Assembly (NCBI GenBank): GCA_039707465.1
Contig: CM077646.1
Location: 76,098,715-76,162,714, forward strand
Direction of reading: 5' to 3'
DNA from: Rhabdophis nuchalis
Taxonomy: Eukaryota; Chordata; Lepidosauria; Squamata; Natricidae
DNA length: 64,000 nt
Position numbers and translations under genes: made by a program. Under the pieces are notes generated by a model, which was given only the letters and a program-made list of their open reading frames with translations, ran no database searches and was not told where the DNA came from. Below are positions 23,897 to 35,905 of this stretch, one piece after another. Each line of letters opens with the position of its first letter. The stretch's first letter is position 1.

Positions 23897-23969
23897 TAGC
23901 CAGCTGTCTAGGGAATTTTGGGAGTTGAAGTCCAGACATCTTCAGGTTGCCAAGGTTGAGAAACACTGC
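23897..23969. mobile_element. one arm of an old hairpin hAT-like MITE
   Basis: 'ttagccagctgtctagggaa', 'ttttgggagttgaagtccag' and 'ggttgagaaacactg' match the right arm of the hairpin family. Confidence 0.6.
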
Positions 23970-24004
23970 CATCGACGTTCTTTATAAATGTATTTCTAAG
24001 TAGT

Positions 24005-24135
24005 TTAGTTAGTTTAGTTTAGTTTATTAAATTTCTATACCACCCTATCTCCCAACATGGGACTCAGGGCGGTGCACAGGAGCTATAAAATATAAAAATA
24101 CAGACAGTCAAAAAAGTTAAAACTAGGATTAAATA
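24005..24135 (-). repeat. L2 LINE 3' UTR tail
   Basis: 'atttctataccaccctatct' and 'gggactcagggcggtgcaca' mirror the 3' UTR of the 26236 copy. A TTTAG-unit run precedes it. Confidence 0.7.
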
Positions 24136-24379
24136 AAATTTGGCCCGTCCTAAGAACATTGAACACATCTACGTCTTCCTTCCTTCCCTCTTATATTCCT
24201 GCCCCTTTCTGTTCATTAACCAGTGTGCAACATCCTCAGAGACATGTTTCATTTCCATCCTATGCTGCTTTTACCATCTTCATCTTCATATGATATATTA
24301 TGCTATTAAAACATATTCACTTTACACTTTCACCAAATCGAAAAACCTGCAATGCATTTTTTCCCACATTCATACATTC

Positions 24380-24500
24380 TTCAGTTTTGAGGAGAAGCAA
24401 AATGTCTTTAAAGAAAAAGAAAGTCCAGTTACCTTTTGAAAAAGCACCTTTGGGACATCCATGACCTGAATGGCTGAGAATCTCCATAGATATTCCTTAG
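24380..24500 (+). mobile_element. Penelope-like terminal fragment
   Basis: 'gaggagaagcaaaatgtctt', 'gaaagtccagttaccttttg' and 'aaaagcacctttgggacatc' match the reverse of 4008-4110. Too short for the full hammerhead core. Confidence 0.5.
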
Positions 24501-25010
24501 TGACCTCCATTACAGTTATCTGCCATGTGCATTTTTCTCCTATAGAGCCCTTTTGCTTCACCATTCTGTTAGTCATCTCATTTCATAATACCCCTTAGTG
24601 TAACTCCATACACTGCATTGTGAAACACAATTCTTTTCACTCTGTTTCAAGTTTCTAAGGCTTATGTATACTTCCATTCAGTTTATTGAGATGTCATTCT
24701 TTCAAAATGCTATACAATTTCCCCCCAAAGTTATCCCTTCTATTATCACCATTCACTGGAAGATGACATTCAACTGTCAACAACCTATGCATTTTTTCCT
24801 AGGTATTCACAAAAATCTAGAAAATACCAATTCACACTTTCTGACATATAATTTAACTCTCATTCATAATCACCACCATCATTCTCTGCATGCATTCATC
24901 AACTCCATTCTATAAAAACAGTTCACATTCATTTACATCTATTATATCTGTCCCTTTTCTCTTAGTTTCACAGGAATAAAATATCTTGCTCCATCCCTCC
25001 CTTCCCTCCT

Positions 25011-25012
<2 letters not shown>
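24501..25012. other. unclassified intron sequence
   Basis: C/T- and A-rich; no gene. Confidence 0.45.

Positions 25013-25059
<47 letters not shown>
25013..25059. repeat. (AC)n microsatellite, about 23 units
   Basis: Perfect run. Confidence 0.98.
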
Positions 25060-25060
<1 letters not shown>

Positions 25061-25595
25061 CCAATCAGTTTTGGCGAGTGTATCATAAGTAAAACAAAAA
25101 TCCAGTTGCACCCAAAACATGTTCATGATACACCAGATAGAATATCTAATTTAAAAACATTCTTACAAGCCAACATACTCCTGCCTGGTTCCCACCAACT
25201 ATGAAATAAATGCATTGATGCTGCACATATTGATACTCATGACACTGATATTTAAAATGTTGGAAATTGGTTTGAATACACTATTAACAAAGCAAGGAAA
25301 CCCCTTGAAAATAACTATAATAAAGAGTAAAAGTATCCAAAGCTGGTAATCTTTGATTAGCTTTATCTATGATTAAGAACTGTAGAAATATCATTCTTGA
25401 TAAAGCAAAGCAAATCTTGAATGCTTGCCATTCTTCTTCATATCAAATATTGATATATTACATATGTTCTCAAGTTTCTATTCTTATTAAAGTTTATTTT
25501 ATCCCTTGTAGTATTTAATTTCTAATCGTCATTGGTTTTGTCTGTTTTTTCTAAATAGAAAAGCAGTAAATAGGGAAGTAATAAATAGAAGCAAA
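25060..25595. other. unclassified intron sequence
   Basis: Nothing recognised. Confidence 0.5.
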
Positions 25596-25816
25596 ATAGC
25601 AATAGCACTTAGATTTATATACTGCTTTACAGTGCTTTACAGCCCTCTCTAAGCGATTTACAGAGTCAGCATATTGGATCCTCATTTTACCCACCTAGGA
25701 AGGATGGAAGACTGAGTCAATCTTGAGCCTGGTGAGATTTGAACTGCCAAATTGTAGGCAGCTGGCAGTCAGCAGAAGTATCCTGCAGTACTGCACTCTA
25801 ACCACTGCACCACCGT
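25596..25816 (-). mobile_element. tRNA-derived squamate SINE, near full length
   Basis: Starts 'aatagcaatagcacttagat'; 'acagccctctctaagcgatt' and 'gagcctggtgagatttgaac' follow; ends 'ctaaccactgcaccaccgta', the reversed tRNA head. Confidence 0.85.
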
Positions 25817-26235
25817 AGCTCATATGCAGTCAGCTTTAATTTCCAGTTTTTAAATGTTAAAAGACCTGATTATGAATCTTTTATATTTTTTTACACCCTC
25901 TTGCAGATTTGCTAGAAATTTCATTGCTTGTATCAAAGCATAAAAGATAAATATTTTGCAAGCTTTTAGAAAATATACTATGTACACATAGGAATAGTAA
26001 TGAGGATTGTGCAGTATGGGCTATTTTTCTCTGCTTAATATAAACACTATATTTGAAGCAGTATAACCTAATTATAACTCTAATTATGTAAATTGTTTTG
26101 CTAACAACTAGGAGGAAAGGAGAAACCATGTTTTAAGTGGTTCCTGTCCATATTTTTCAGATAATTCAGGATTTTGCAAATGACAAACTACAGTTTTTCC
26201 ATACCCTATTATTCTTTAACTAATTTGTTTCATAG
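25817..26235. other. unclassified intron sequence
   Basis: AT-rich; nothing recognised. Confidence 0.5.
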
Positions 26236-27155
26236 TAATAATTTTGATAGGCTGTGGTTCCCGGCGCCACTACATAGCCAGTTAGTTCCATCTCTGACTA
26301 TTGGGGGCGAGTTATTAGCCCCCGCAGAACGGGCCCACAACTTGGGTGTCCTCCTGGACTCTCGGCTGTCCTTAGATGACCACCTGACAGCCGTAGCCAG
26401 GGGGGCCTTCTATCAGGTTTACCTGATACGCCAGTTGCGCCCCTTTCTGGATCATGATGCCCTACACACAGTCACTCAAGCTCTCGTCATCTCCCGCCTG
26501 GACTACTGTAATGCTCTCTACATGGGGCTCCCCTTGAGATGCACCCGGAGGCTCCAGTTAGTGCAGAATGCGGCCGTGCGGGTGATCTTGGGAGCCTCAA
26601 AATACTCCCATATAACACTTCTCCTGCGCGAGCTGCACTGGCTGCCTGTGGCCTTCTGGGTGTGTTTCAAGGTCTTAGTGACCATCTTTAAAGTGCTCCA
26701 TGGCAGCGGACCTGGCTACTTACAGGACCGCCTACTACCACATACCTCCACTCGACCCATCCGCTCCCACAGGGAGGACCTCCTTAGGATGCTGTCCGCC
26801 GGACAATGCCGGCTGGCGACTCCCAGGGGAAGAGTCTTCTCTGTGGCAGGTCCCGCCCTCTGGAACGACCTCCCCCCAGATCTCCGCACAATCACAGACC
26901 TTCACCTCTTCCGTCGGACATTAAAAACTTACTTATTTCGTTTGTCCGGCCTGGCATAGCTGGCACAGCTATTACTATTTTAATTTGGTTTTAATTAATG
27001 TTTTAGCACGGGTCTAATCTTATTTAATCTTAATTTTAACTATTTGATTGTTTGTACTTTTATATTTTATATTTTATAGCTCCTGTGCACCGCCCTGAGT
27101 CCCATGTCTGGAGATAGGGCGGTATAGAAATGAAATTAAAGTTAAAGTTAAAGTT
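26236..27155 (+). mobile_element. L2-type LINE, longest copy, open C-terminal ORF
   Basis: An open frame ends at 26959. Its L2-derived part begins near 26240 and shows LGVLLDSRLSLDDHL (the 'thumb' start), ISRLDYCNALYMGLP, LQLVQNAAVRVILGAS, LLRELHWLPVAFWV, GRVFSVAGPALWNDLPPDLR and FRRTLKTYLFRLSGLA. These are L2-clade RT C-terminal motifs. The 5' part (palm with FADD) is missing, so it is 5' truncated. The tail ends 'ggcggtatagaaatgaaatt' plus GTTAAA units. About 240 codons without a stop suggest a young insertion. Confidence 0.9.
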
Positions 27156-27167
27156 CAATGTGGATAT

Positions 27168-27570
27168 CAGGGGTGGGCTGCTGGAGGTTCTCAGGGGTTC
27201 AGGAGAACTTCAAGCTAAGATTCTGTGCAGTTTGGAGAACCTCCAAATCCTACTCCTAGCTAGCCATGCCCATGTCTCCCCTCCCAGGAGTCCCCACGCA
27301 GCCCGTTTTGGATGCAAGTAAGTGCAGGGTGTGTTGGGAGGCTCAGGGAAGGCGAAAAATGGGCTTACTGGAAGTTCAGGAGGGCCAAAAATAAACCCCT
27401 TTATGGCCTCCAGAGCCTGGGAACGCCATTTTCACCCTCCCAGGGGCCTGACAAAAACCTCTAAAGTCTGGAAAGGCAAAAATGCCTCCCTGCCAAGATG
27501 CAGGAGGTTGACTAGGCCACACCCACCATGGGCAGAGAACCCCTTGCTAAAATTTTTGAAGCTTACCCTT
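27168..27570. mobile_element. hAT-like MITE, 403 bp
   Basis: Starts caggggtgggctgc, ends gaagcttaccctt. Flanks gtggatat (27160-27167) and gtggatac (27571-27578) match 7/8. GC-rich interior. Confidence 0.65.
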
Positions 27571-27578
27571 GTGGATAC

Positions 27579-28677
27579 TTAAGCATATTTTAAGTTCTAG
27601 ATCAAGGGTAATAGAAACAACTCTTAACAAACATAACGTGATAATTGCTACAAATATAATGGACAAAATGTATGTATTAATTATTAGCAGAATAATGTTG
27701 AAAAAGGCATGATATTAGAAGTTGGCATGTGATTTGAACATTGAATTGCATTTTATAGTACCACAGGGAATGTCTCAAATTTATAGTGTTAATACCAACA
27801 CCAATGATAGCAGCATTCTTTTTTAACATTAAAGTATTCTATTGCAATCAGTTAATATTTAGTACAGGAAAGTTTTTTTTTATTTTAGGTCTTTTATGAA
27901 GAACAAGGTCAACTTGGTATAGAAATTCAATAAATAAATAAATAAATAAATAAATAAACTTTCCACTTACAAGCCTATCTTGAGTCTAATATACCTACAT
28001 GTTCTAATATTATTTATAAAGACTCTGTGTTCTTCCAATCTAAAGGAAAGAAATGCTCTTATCCCAAAGGTATTATTTGAGGCAAGTAGTAACAGTTGAG
28101 ACTTATTTTTCAGTGGAAAAAAATGCAGTATGAAGAGTGAAAGGACTGATGTCCTGCTTTAATTCAACACCTGTTTTTCCCAATTTAAAGCAGATACTTA
28201 ATGTAATGTGCAATTTGATTTCAAATTTGTATAAAGTGGATTGTTGTCAATAACTGATTGGGCCTTCTTAACTGGGGAGCAGGGCAGTTTAGGAATTAAA
28301 ATCAATCATGTCAAGAGAGCCCTATGTTGGAGAAGTGTATTTATTTATTCCAGCTAAGTTTATGTGATTGAAAACAAAACATTTACTAGCCAGCAAAGGT
28401 AAGAATCTAGCAAACTGCTAAAATAATTTTAGATATGAAGTTGCATTTCTGAAGTTGCAGCCACACTTTTAGGTGCAACAGAAGCTTAATTGGAGTTGTA
28501 AAAAGATTTGGCAATATAATTTCAGACAAGAGAAGATACTTGTTTTTAACTACATTTGTTTTTTATGATTATATTGAACAGGGGGTAACACTGAAGAGAC
28601 AGAGATGAAAGTTTTAATTTTTTGCCCCCACCCCTCAAGATTTAAATTATAGCAATGATCGCAGTAAAGACTTACAG
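27579..28677. other. unclassified intron sequence with an (AAAT)n run
   Basis: (AAAT)n at about 27930-27958; otherwise no recognised repeat. Confidence 0.5.
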
Positions 28678-28811
28678 CAGGGGTGTCAAACTCGCATTGC
28701 CACGTCATTGTCATGTGATGTATCACAACTCCCCCCCCCTTTGCTAAACTGGGCATGGGCGTGGCCAGCACGTGATGCATCTGGCCCATGGGCCACAAAT
28801 TTGACAGCCTG
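28678..28811. mobile_element. hAT-like MITE, 134 bp
   Basis: Ends caggggtgtcaaactc and acaaatttgacagcctg. Flanks acttacag and gcttacag (7/8). Same subfamily as 13856-13988. Confidence 0.85.
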
Positions 28812-28819
28812 GCTTACAG

Positions 28820-29469
28820 TATCATATGACAGAAACCCACTATATATATTTGTTCCTGCCTACCTAGAAGTTTGAAAGTATGCAAATGTGATTAGATAAA
28901 TAGGTATCACTTCAGGGAAGATAACAGTGTTCCATGTGCCTTTGGGTAGAGTTGTGCTCTCCACCTGACCATGGAAATATTTTCAGACAATGCTGGCTTT
29001 CTCAGATAAAAAACAGTGATGAGCATTGCCTCCTAAAGTTGGACCTAACCGGACAGGAGAAACTTTTATCTTTATAAATATTTTCATCTTTTTAGAAAAC
29101 ATACTAACTGAACGCAAATCTCTAAATAAGCTTCAGTAGCAATGCAATTGGCTATTTTACACTCTGAGTGGGGCACATGATTGATGGAAAGGTATGTAAT
29201 GCCACTTTAAAGTGTACCAAGCCACCTATCCTTGGCTGGTGCTTTGCTCATGAGTTTGCTGAGAATGGATTTTAAGCTTTGTTTCAAGTCCTATGATAAA
29301 TACAATCCTAAAGTACCTTTTCTGAAATCAGTGAAAGCCTGATTCTGAGATGGTTAATAGCTTTCATAAAATACATTTTGAAAGGCTGGGACAAAGCCTT
29401 GCATTTGGATGGCTCAGTCCTTTATCCCTATTATCCTTGTGTAGAAAGATGAAGAGGTAGGTTGTGTTG
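28820..29469. other. unclassified intron sequence
   Basis: Nothing recognised. Confidence 0.5.
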
Positions 29470-30100
29470 TCTTGAGATAGAATCATAGGGCTGGAAGGGA
29501 TATGAGAGGTCTTCCAGTCCAATGTCCTGCTCAAGGCTGGAGTCCATTTAGCATCCAAGATGGGTGGCACAGTGGTTAGAATGCAGTATTGCAGTCAATA
29601 CTGACCACTTCCAGGAGTTGATCCTGATCGGCTCAAGGTTGACTCAGCCTTCCCTTCTTCTGAGGTTGGTAAAATGAGGACCCAGATTGTTTGGGGCAAT
29701 ATGGTGACTATGTAAACTAATTAGAGGGGGCTGTAAAGTGGTATATAAATCTAAGTGTTATTGCTATTTGTCCAACTTTTCTTGAAAACCTTCAGTGATG
29801 GAGCATCCACAACTCTGTTCCAGTTACAAATGGTTCTGTTGGGAAATTTCTCCTTAGTCTCAGGTTGGATCTTCCTCTGATGAGCTTCTACCCATTGTGT
29901 TTTGTCTGGTCCTCGGGTGCTTTGGAGAATAAATTTACCCGTTCTTCCCTGTAACAGTCCTTTAGGTGTTGGAAGACCGTTGTCATATTACTCCTAGTCT
30001 TTCCCTTTGGTAAGCTAAAAGACGTTCATTGTATGGTTTAGTCTATAGAGTTCTTATCATCTTTGTTGCTCTTCTCTGCATCATCCTAGATGAGTTTAGA
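29470..30100 (-). mobile_element. CR1 LINE 3' end, split by a SINE
   Basis: 'agaatcatagggctggaagg' to 'gctggagtccatttagcatc' continues after the SINE with 'gtccaacttttcttgaaaac' and ends 'cttctctgcatcatcctaga'. This is a contiguous CR1 3' end on the minus strand. Confidence 0.85.
29562..29769 (+). mobile_element. tRNA-derived SINE inserted in CR1
   Basis: Starts gggtggcacagtggttaga (A box) and ends 'aagtgttattgctattt'. It interrupts the CR1, so it is the younger of the two. Parts of the tRNA head are altered (tcaatactgaccac). Confidence 0.85.
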
Positions 30101-32084
30101 AGGTGAGTGACCATTTCAAATCTGTGACTGAAACAACTGGGAGTATTTCGAGCAATTGCCTTTGAATTTTGATTTTGCTTTATATTTTTTGTTACATATA
30201 TACTAGTGATGTTATGTGCCCTGACACACCTAAGATAAGCATTAATTGGCTAGTCAATTATTTTATTATTATTTTATTATTTTTCCAATTTATACCCTGC
30301 CCTTCTCCTAGAAAAGGACCCAGCTTGATCCCTTCATGTTTACAGATCAAAGCCAGCCATAGTCCAGTACAGATTATATTTTTTCTGCCCTAGATATCAA
30401 ACCATCAGTGTTTTTATTCCCCCTAAATGGCTCATGTTGATTTCTCCATTCATGCAAATATATAGACATCTCACCATTGCATAAATTGAAGCAGTGATGG
30501 TCAAAAGGGTAGAACAAGTTAAAAAGAAATGCTCAGTCCAACCACAAACTCCTAACACTGCATAAAAATTTGCCTATATCATTTCCAATGTAATACAGTT
30601 GAGATGTGAGTCAAGAGAAGAAGCAACTATGAATCTTTTGTTCTGCTAGCAGAAATTGCTTCTGTGACAGAAAAGTCATACTGGATGCCTCTATATGGGA
30701 GGTAACCAATAAAAAATTGAACAAATACCATTATATCTACTCTATTAATGTTTATTCTTGACTGAGGTACTTTTTTTGAGAGAGAAACATAGCACCAACC
30801 TACGCTTCCCCATTCATACTTTAAGCCAAGTTAATTAAACAGATGTTCACATTAAACAGTGTACTTTAGTTAATTAAATAGATGCATGCCTTTGCTTTTC
30901 ATACAAACAGTTAACATATTGGGGACATATTTTGTAGTTAGATTTTCATTGTTATGCATACATATACACTATTTGCTCAGCTGGTAGCTGCTAAGAAGGA
31001 CACTATTCTTAGCCATCATCAGTCTGGTATTTGCAGAAGCGCATAAAACAAAAGGAGCTACAGAATTAAACTTCTCATGCTCTGAATGTAAACAATGCTA
31101 CAGAAAATGAAGGATACAGTGGTATTTAATAATAGATTCCGTCCCCCATTCCCAACTTCCATAAACCAAGTTATCTTCATGCTGGCAAAATCCCAACTTC
31201 CCTCATGTTGTAGATTATTTTAGTTCTCTTTTGACCTGATTGGTACATGGTCTCCAACAGAAGATTACGTTCCCATTGGGGCCGCATTTAATATATTGAA
31301 GATTTGAGTCTTCCCAGTCAAAAGAAACCCACAATCATACAGAGAAGAGGGCTTTGCAAACAACATGGGTATATTTGCTAAGAATATTATATGAATATGG
31401 CAGTAATATTTTGATGATTTTTTTATGTCAGATGATGAAATTCCATGCAGTCTTCTAATTACAGGGAAGAGGGTTGAGCTTTGATGAGTAGATGTGGGTA
31501 GTTTGTTCACAGATGGTGCCAGTATGGAAAAAGGGGTTCCTTGGCTTATAAGGACACATGTAACTAAAGCACTGAATGAATTGAAGAAAACACTTGAAAT
31601 TGTCTAAGCAGAAATTAAATATAGTTAATTGATGCTTTAGAAAGAAGTGAATTTAAAGGACTGGAGTAGGTCTCTTTAAATTACAATATATTTATTCAAA
31701 ACATTAAACCATATGAAGGAATAGAGTAAAAGCGAAGCCCATAAGGCACATTACTAAAAACATGCTTAGCTATAACCAAATAAGTAGCAAGATCAGAATT
31801 AGTGAACATTACTGTTTGTATATATACATCGTATATACCACAGGTGTAATGATGGAATATGGCAAGGAATTCTATGGGAAATTGTGGGAATTGCTAAATG
31901 AATAATAGAAAATAGTATTATGAACAGGTGATTGCAATGCAAACATTAGAGAAATTGATGAAGTTACAGCAGCAGTAAATTTATATTGGAAGTACATTAA
32001 TAGAATTTCAGGAAGATATAATTTTATTCATTGCTAATAGTTGCTTCTAGCATCACAGGTGCAAACTCCAGATCTGGATATCAG
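30101..32084. other. unclassified intron sequence
   Basis: A short LINE-tail remnant on the minus strand at about 30255-30340 (aatttataccctgcccttct). Otherwise nothing recognised. Confidence 0.45.
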
Positions 32085-32222
32085 CAGTGGGGGGATTCAG
32101 CCACTGCTTCTCACCTTTGGGAGAACCGGTTGTTACGTTTCTGGGAAGTTTGGTGAACGGGTTGTTGGAAGAAATGGTTAGAGTAGAGAACCGGTTGTTA
32201 AATTATTTGAATCCCACTACTG
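32085..32222. mobile_element. hAT-like MITE, 138 bp, perfect 8-bp duplication
   Basis: Starts cagtggggggattcag, ends tttgaatcccactactg. gatatcag on both sides (32077-32084 and 32223-32230). Interior has 'agaaccggttgtta' twice. Confidence 0.9.
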
Positions 32223-32329
32223 GATATCAGTACAATCTTAATCTTTAGCAGTGATGAAATTCTACTTTGTTGCCTTTAAGATCAGAAGCCAAATTCTGAT
32301 CCAGTAAAAGAAATACTGAGGTTGCTCTC

Positions 32330-32440
32330 TGCTTGTTTTCTTGCAGATGTTTCACTACCCTAACCAGGTAACACAATCAATTTCCTAGTTTGGATAATGA
32401 AACATCTGCAAGAAATCAAGCAAGCTCAAAGTGTACCAAG
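32330..32440. mobile_element. Penelope-like terminal sequence, two inverted arms
   Basis: The minus-strand arm (about 32335-32378) reads tgattgtgttacc...agggtagtgaaacatctgcaag. The plus-strand arm (about 32380-32420) reads tttcc...ggataatgaaacatctgcaag. Both resemble a CUGAUGA-stem II-GAAAC hammerhead unit of Penelope termini and lie head to head. Confidence 0.5.
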
Positions 32441-33120
32441 AGCCCCTCGTGTCATCCTGGAGCTACAAATATTCTCCTTTATTAGTAAAAGAAATACTGG
32501 CGCTTAAAAAAGAACCAGGGGCAAACAAAAACCCATGGTTTTCCTTTTCAGTTATTTAATACTGTATCTTTGTCTATGGCTTTTAATTGAATAAATGAAT
32601 GAAATTGTCAGCTGCCACTTCATGCTTGTGCTTATGCTTGGCTACCACTCGGTGCCAGGCTGTCATGGACTCTTGGGGGGGAATCGATGGGAGTGGGGAA
32701 GATTCAAGGGAAATGAAAAGTTCACTGCCCTGTGATGTAGTTTCAAGGTCAGCTGGCTTGGAATGGAACGCAGCTGCATATCAACTGATGGAGTTAAGGA
32801 TTGTTCTTACTCAGAGGTTCAAGTTGAGGCAGGTTTGACAGAAATGAAATTATAGAAAGCTGGAAATACTACACTGATACCCTCTAAAATGGGCTACTGG
32901 AATGTCAGAAATATATGTAGAAAATTGATTGTCCTAGATTCACAAGCAATTTTGGGCTTATCACAATAGGAGAAGAGAAAGACTTGCTCGTTCTTTCTCC
33001 TTTGCTATTAAGTCTTGTGTATTTTTTATGAATCTCTTGGATAGTGATGATAACTCACCAGCTTTATAGCATTGGAAGGAGTTCAGTTCCACTGAATCCA
33101 ACTTTCTGTTTAATGCAGAA
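32441..33120. other. unclassified intron sequence
   Basis: Contains a G7 run at about 32675; no family recognised. Confidence 0.4.
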
Positions 33121-33695
33121 GGCTAGCTCTCCATCCTTAATATCTTCATCAATGATTTAGACAAGGAGATACAAGGGGAATTCATTAAATTTTCAGACAA
33201 CACCAAGCTGGCACGATTAACCAATGCTCCAGAAGATAGGTTTAAGTTACAGAAGGATCTTGACAAACTTGAACCCTATCTAACAAAATGAAATTCAATG
33301 GTGAGAAATGTAAGGTTCTACACCAAACAAGAAAACCAAATGCACAGGTATAAAATAGGTGAGACTTAGTCCAATAGTAGTCTATAGAGGAATCTTGGTT
33401 TGCTAGTGGACAATCACTTGAATATGAGCCAGCAGTGTGCTGCAGCTGCCAAAAAAGCCAAAGCAGTCCCAGAAGGACGGAATCATGATTATGTGAAGTG
33501 GTGTTAGTACCACTTTATAATGCCTTGGTAAGATCATACTTGGAATATTGCATCCAGTTTTGGTTCCCACAATATAAAAAAGATGTTTAGACTCTAGAAA
33601 GAGTTCAAAGAAGAGCAATAAAGATGATTGTGAGATTGAAGGCTAAAATATATGAAGAATGATTGCAGGAATTGGGTATATCTAGAGGCTAAATA
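33121..33695 (+). mobile_element. CR1 LINE RT fragment, decayed
   Basis: Reads LNIFINDLDKEIQGEFIKFS, DNTKLAR and KDLDKLE, then later [18 protein letters not shown] and RVQRRAIKMIVRLKAK with frame changes. These are CR1 C-terminal RT motifs. Confidence 0.8.
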
Positions 33696-34717
33696 AAGTG
33701 TGGAAAGCTTTAATAACTCACACATAAGTAAGGAAATAAGTAAAACTAACATTTTTTCTTCAAAACTCAATATGATTTGTTGTTCAGAGAAAGATTTCGA
33801 TTTGGAGATGTTTGTTAAAATCCTCCAATGATTTTCTGTCTCCATTTGGAATGAATCAGTGCCTTGTAAAGATCATTTCAGTTGTTCTTTCACTAGATTC
33901 ATATTTGTTGTACTCAAAGGACTTGTCCATAGTATTCTTAGACAGAATTGCCCAACATTTCTCTTCCTTACTAACTTGCCTTCTTGGGATTTTACAGAGT
34001 AAAATTTATCAATCAGCCAAATCAATCATTCAAATTTCTAGGCCACCCAACTTCAGAATAAATGTGGGTGGGGTCACAAAATTTAAAAGAAAACAACGTT
34101 GTATAAAAAGGGCAATACTCAGCTGAGAAAAACCACATGTTCTTCTACATTGTCTCAAAAAGCTAAAAAGTATTTAGCTTTTAGTCATCAACATTTAGCT
34201 TTCTAAATTGTGAAATGGATAATAAGCTTCTTTGCCTTTTACAGCTACAGATTTGATCCAAAGCTTTTAGTTTGGCTTCTTGTTTGCAATTTTGGCTGAA
34301 CTAAATTCACACCCTTCATTTTTACACTGTTACAAAAGTCTAGGAGTCAAATCAGTTGTGCCAAAGGATCAAATTGGGAATATTCCTATTTTTTAAAAAG
34401 ACATTTTCATATAGATTGAAGAGATTTATCAGATTCAGGTAGAAAACGATAAAGAATTTTTCAAAGGTCTCATGCATTTTCTGTTCAATTGAGTTTCCAG
34501 CTAGCAACTAGATGTCAAAGCAATGCTTTGGATGGCTAGAATTAAAATTAGTATAGTAGATCAAATATGCACAATTGGGCATGACTTTCAGTAAAATGTC
34601 GACCAGGGTAGGAAGAATTAAGCAGATCCTTTCCCCCTGAGTATATAAATAAATATTGGAATTCCAAACTCTTAAAATATTGAGAAGGTGATACACTGTT
34701 TTAGCCAGTAATCTCTG
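33696..34717. other. unclassified intron sequence
   Basis: A short tail-like piece at 34015-34090 (tctaggccacccaacttcag); otherwise nothing. Confidence 0.45.
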
Positions 34718-34760
34718 AAGAGAGAGAGAGAGAGAGAGGGAGGGAGGGAGAGAGAGAGAC
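34718..34760. repeat. (GA)n / (GGGA)n simple repeat
   Basis: GA run interrupted by three GGGA units. Confidence 0.9.
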
Positions 34761-34765
34761 CCAGG

Positions 34766-35133
34766 CAGGGGTGGGTTTCTGCAGGTTCGCACCTACTCGC
34801 GAGAACCGGTTGGTGAAATTTAGAGAACCGGTGAGAGGGGGTTCCACCGGCGTACCTGGAAGTAAACCTGGACCACCGCTGCCAATGACCCAACGGGAAG
34901 GAAAGGAATTAAGGAAAAAAGGAAGGAAGAAATGAAAGAAGAAAGAAAGAAAGAAAGAATTTATCATCACAATTGAGTCCAAAATTTTGGTTGCTAAGCA
35001 AGAGCGTTGTTAAATGAGTTTCACCACATTTTAAAAGGTGGCCACTCCCACCTGTCACATGACTGCGAAGCCACGCCCACAAAATAGGCCACACCTACAG
35101 AGTAGGTTCTAAAAAATTTGAAACCCACCCCTG
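34766..35133. mobile_element. hAT-like MITE with foreign interior, 368 bp, perfect duplication
   Basis: Starts caggggtgggtttctgc, ends ttgaaacccacccctg. gacccagg flanks both sides (34758-34765 and 35134-35141). The interior holds a (GAAA)n tract (about 34905-34960) and a block 34970-35025 (gttgctaagcaagagcgttg) that resembles the TA-flanked MITE interior. Confidence 0.9.
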
Positions 35134-35141
35134 GACCCAGG

Positions 35142-35694
35142 CTGCTGTGATATTGAATAACTACCATGGTATGGAAACTCTCCTTGCAGTTTGTGAAATT
35201 TATTAGCGCAGTGTGCACTAGGTTTTTCTAATATTTGGTGTTATGAAAGTGAACGTCAGGGTGGAATTGTAAAATAATCCTTTCTTTTGTAACACACCAT
35301 GGCTGGGAACCTAAGAGCAATTTTAATTGAATGTTGTACTATTTGGTTGAACATAACATTTTCTTTTACCAGCTACTGTTTAAAGTGGTTTTTCCATACA
35401 GTGCTGGAGTCTGACAAAATATACATTCAGAGATAGAATTACTTATAAACTATTTCCGTAGATCCTTAATATTTGCTCGCACAAACCAGAAAGAGGGGTA
35501 CACACACCTCACATCTTGGACATAAACTGGTTCAACGTATCCCCTAAGATGCTGATATAGGGCATTGCATGCCAAAACAACTAGGCACACCAGTGCTGAA
35601 CACTTGCTGAACACCTAATTCCCACAGCACTGTCTTAAGCCAAAATATATTTACCCATGAAGTAGGCTGCATTGTTATTATCGTTCTCATCTTC
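35142..35694. other. unclassified intron sequence
   Basis: Nothing recognised. Confidence 0.5.
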
Positions 35695-35905
35695 TCATCT
35701 TTCCTACCATCTTCTCCTATTGGTATCTTATGATTTGTCACTTATTGTTTGTATTTTGTGATTAATGATTGTAATTATGATTTATGATCTATGACCTACC
35801 ACTTTGTTGTTTGAATGCAAACTGAGAGCTTATGTACCAGAGACAAATTCGTTGTGGGACCAACCATACTTGGCCAATAAAATTCTATTCTGTTCTGTTC
35901 TCCTG
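35695..35905 (+). repeat. retroposon 3' end, TTCT-unit tail
   Basis: 'tgcaaactgagagcttatgt', 'gagacaaattcgttgtggga' and 'cttggccaataaaattctat' are a common squamate retroposon 3' end. Family name not certain. Confidence 0.5.

Noticed and set aside
24986..25204. A Thr/His repeat protein
   Set aside because: Translation of the (AC)n microsatellite.
26174..26959. A 261-residue open frame as a host gene
   Set aside because: From about residue 23 on it is the C-terminus of an L2 LINE ORF; the first residues are flanking intron.
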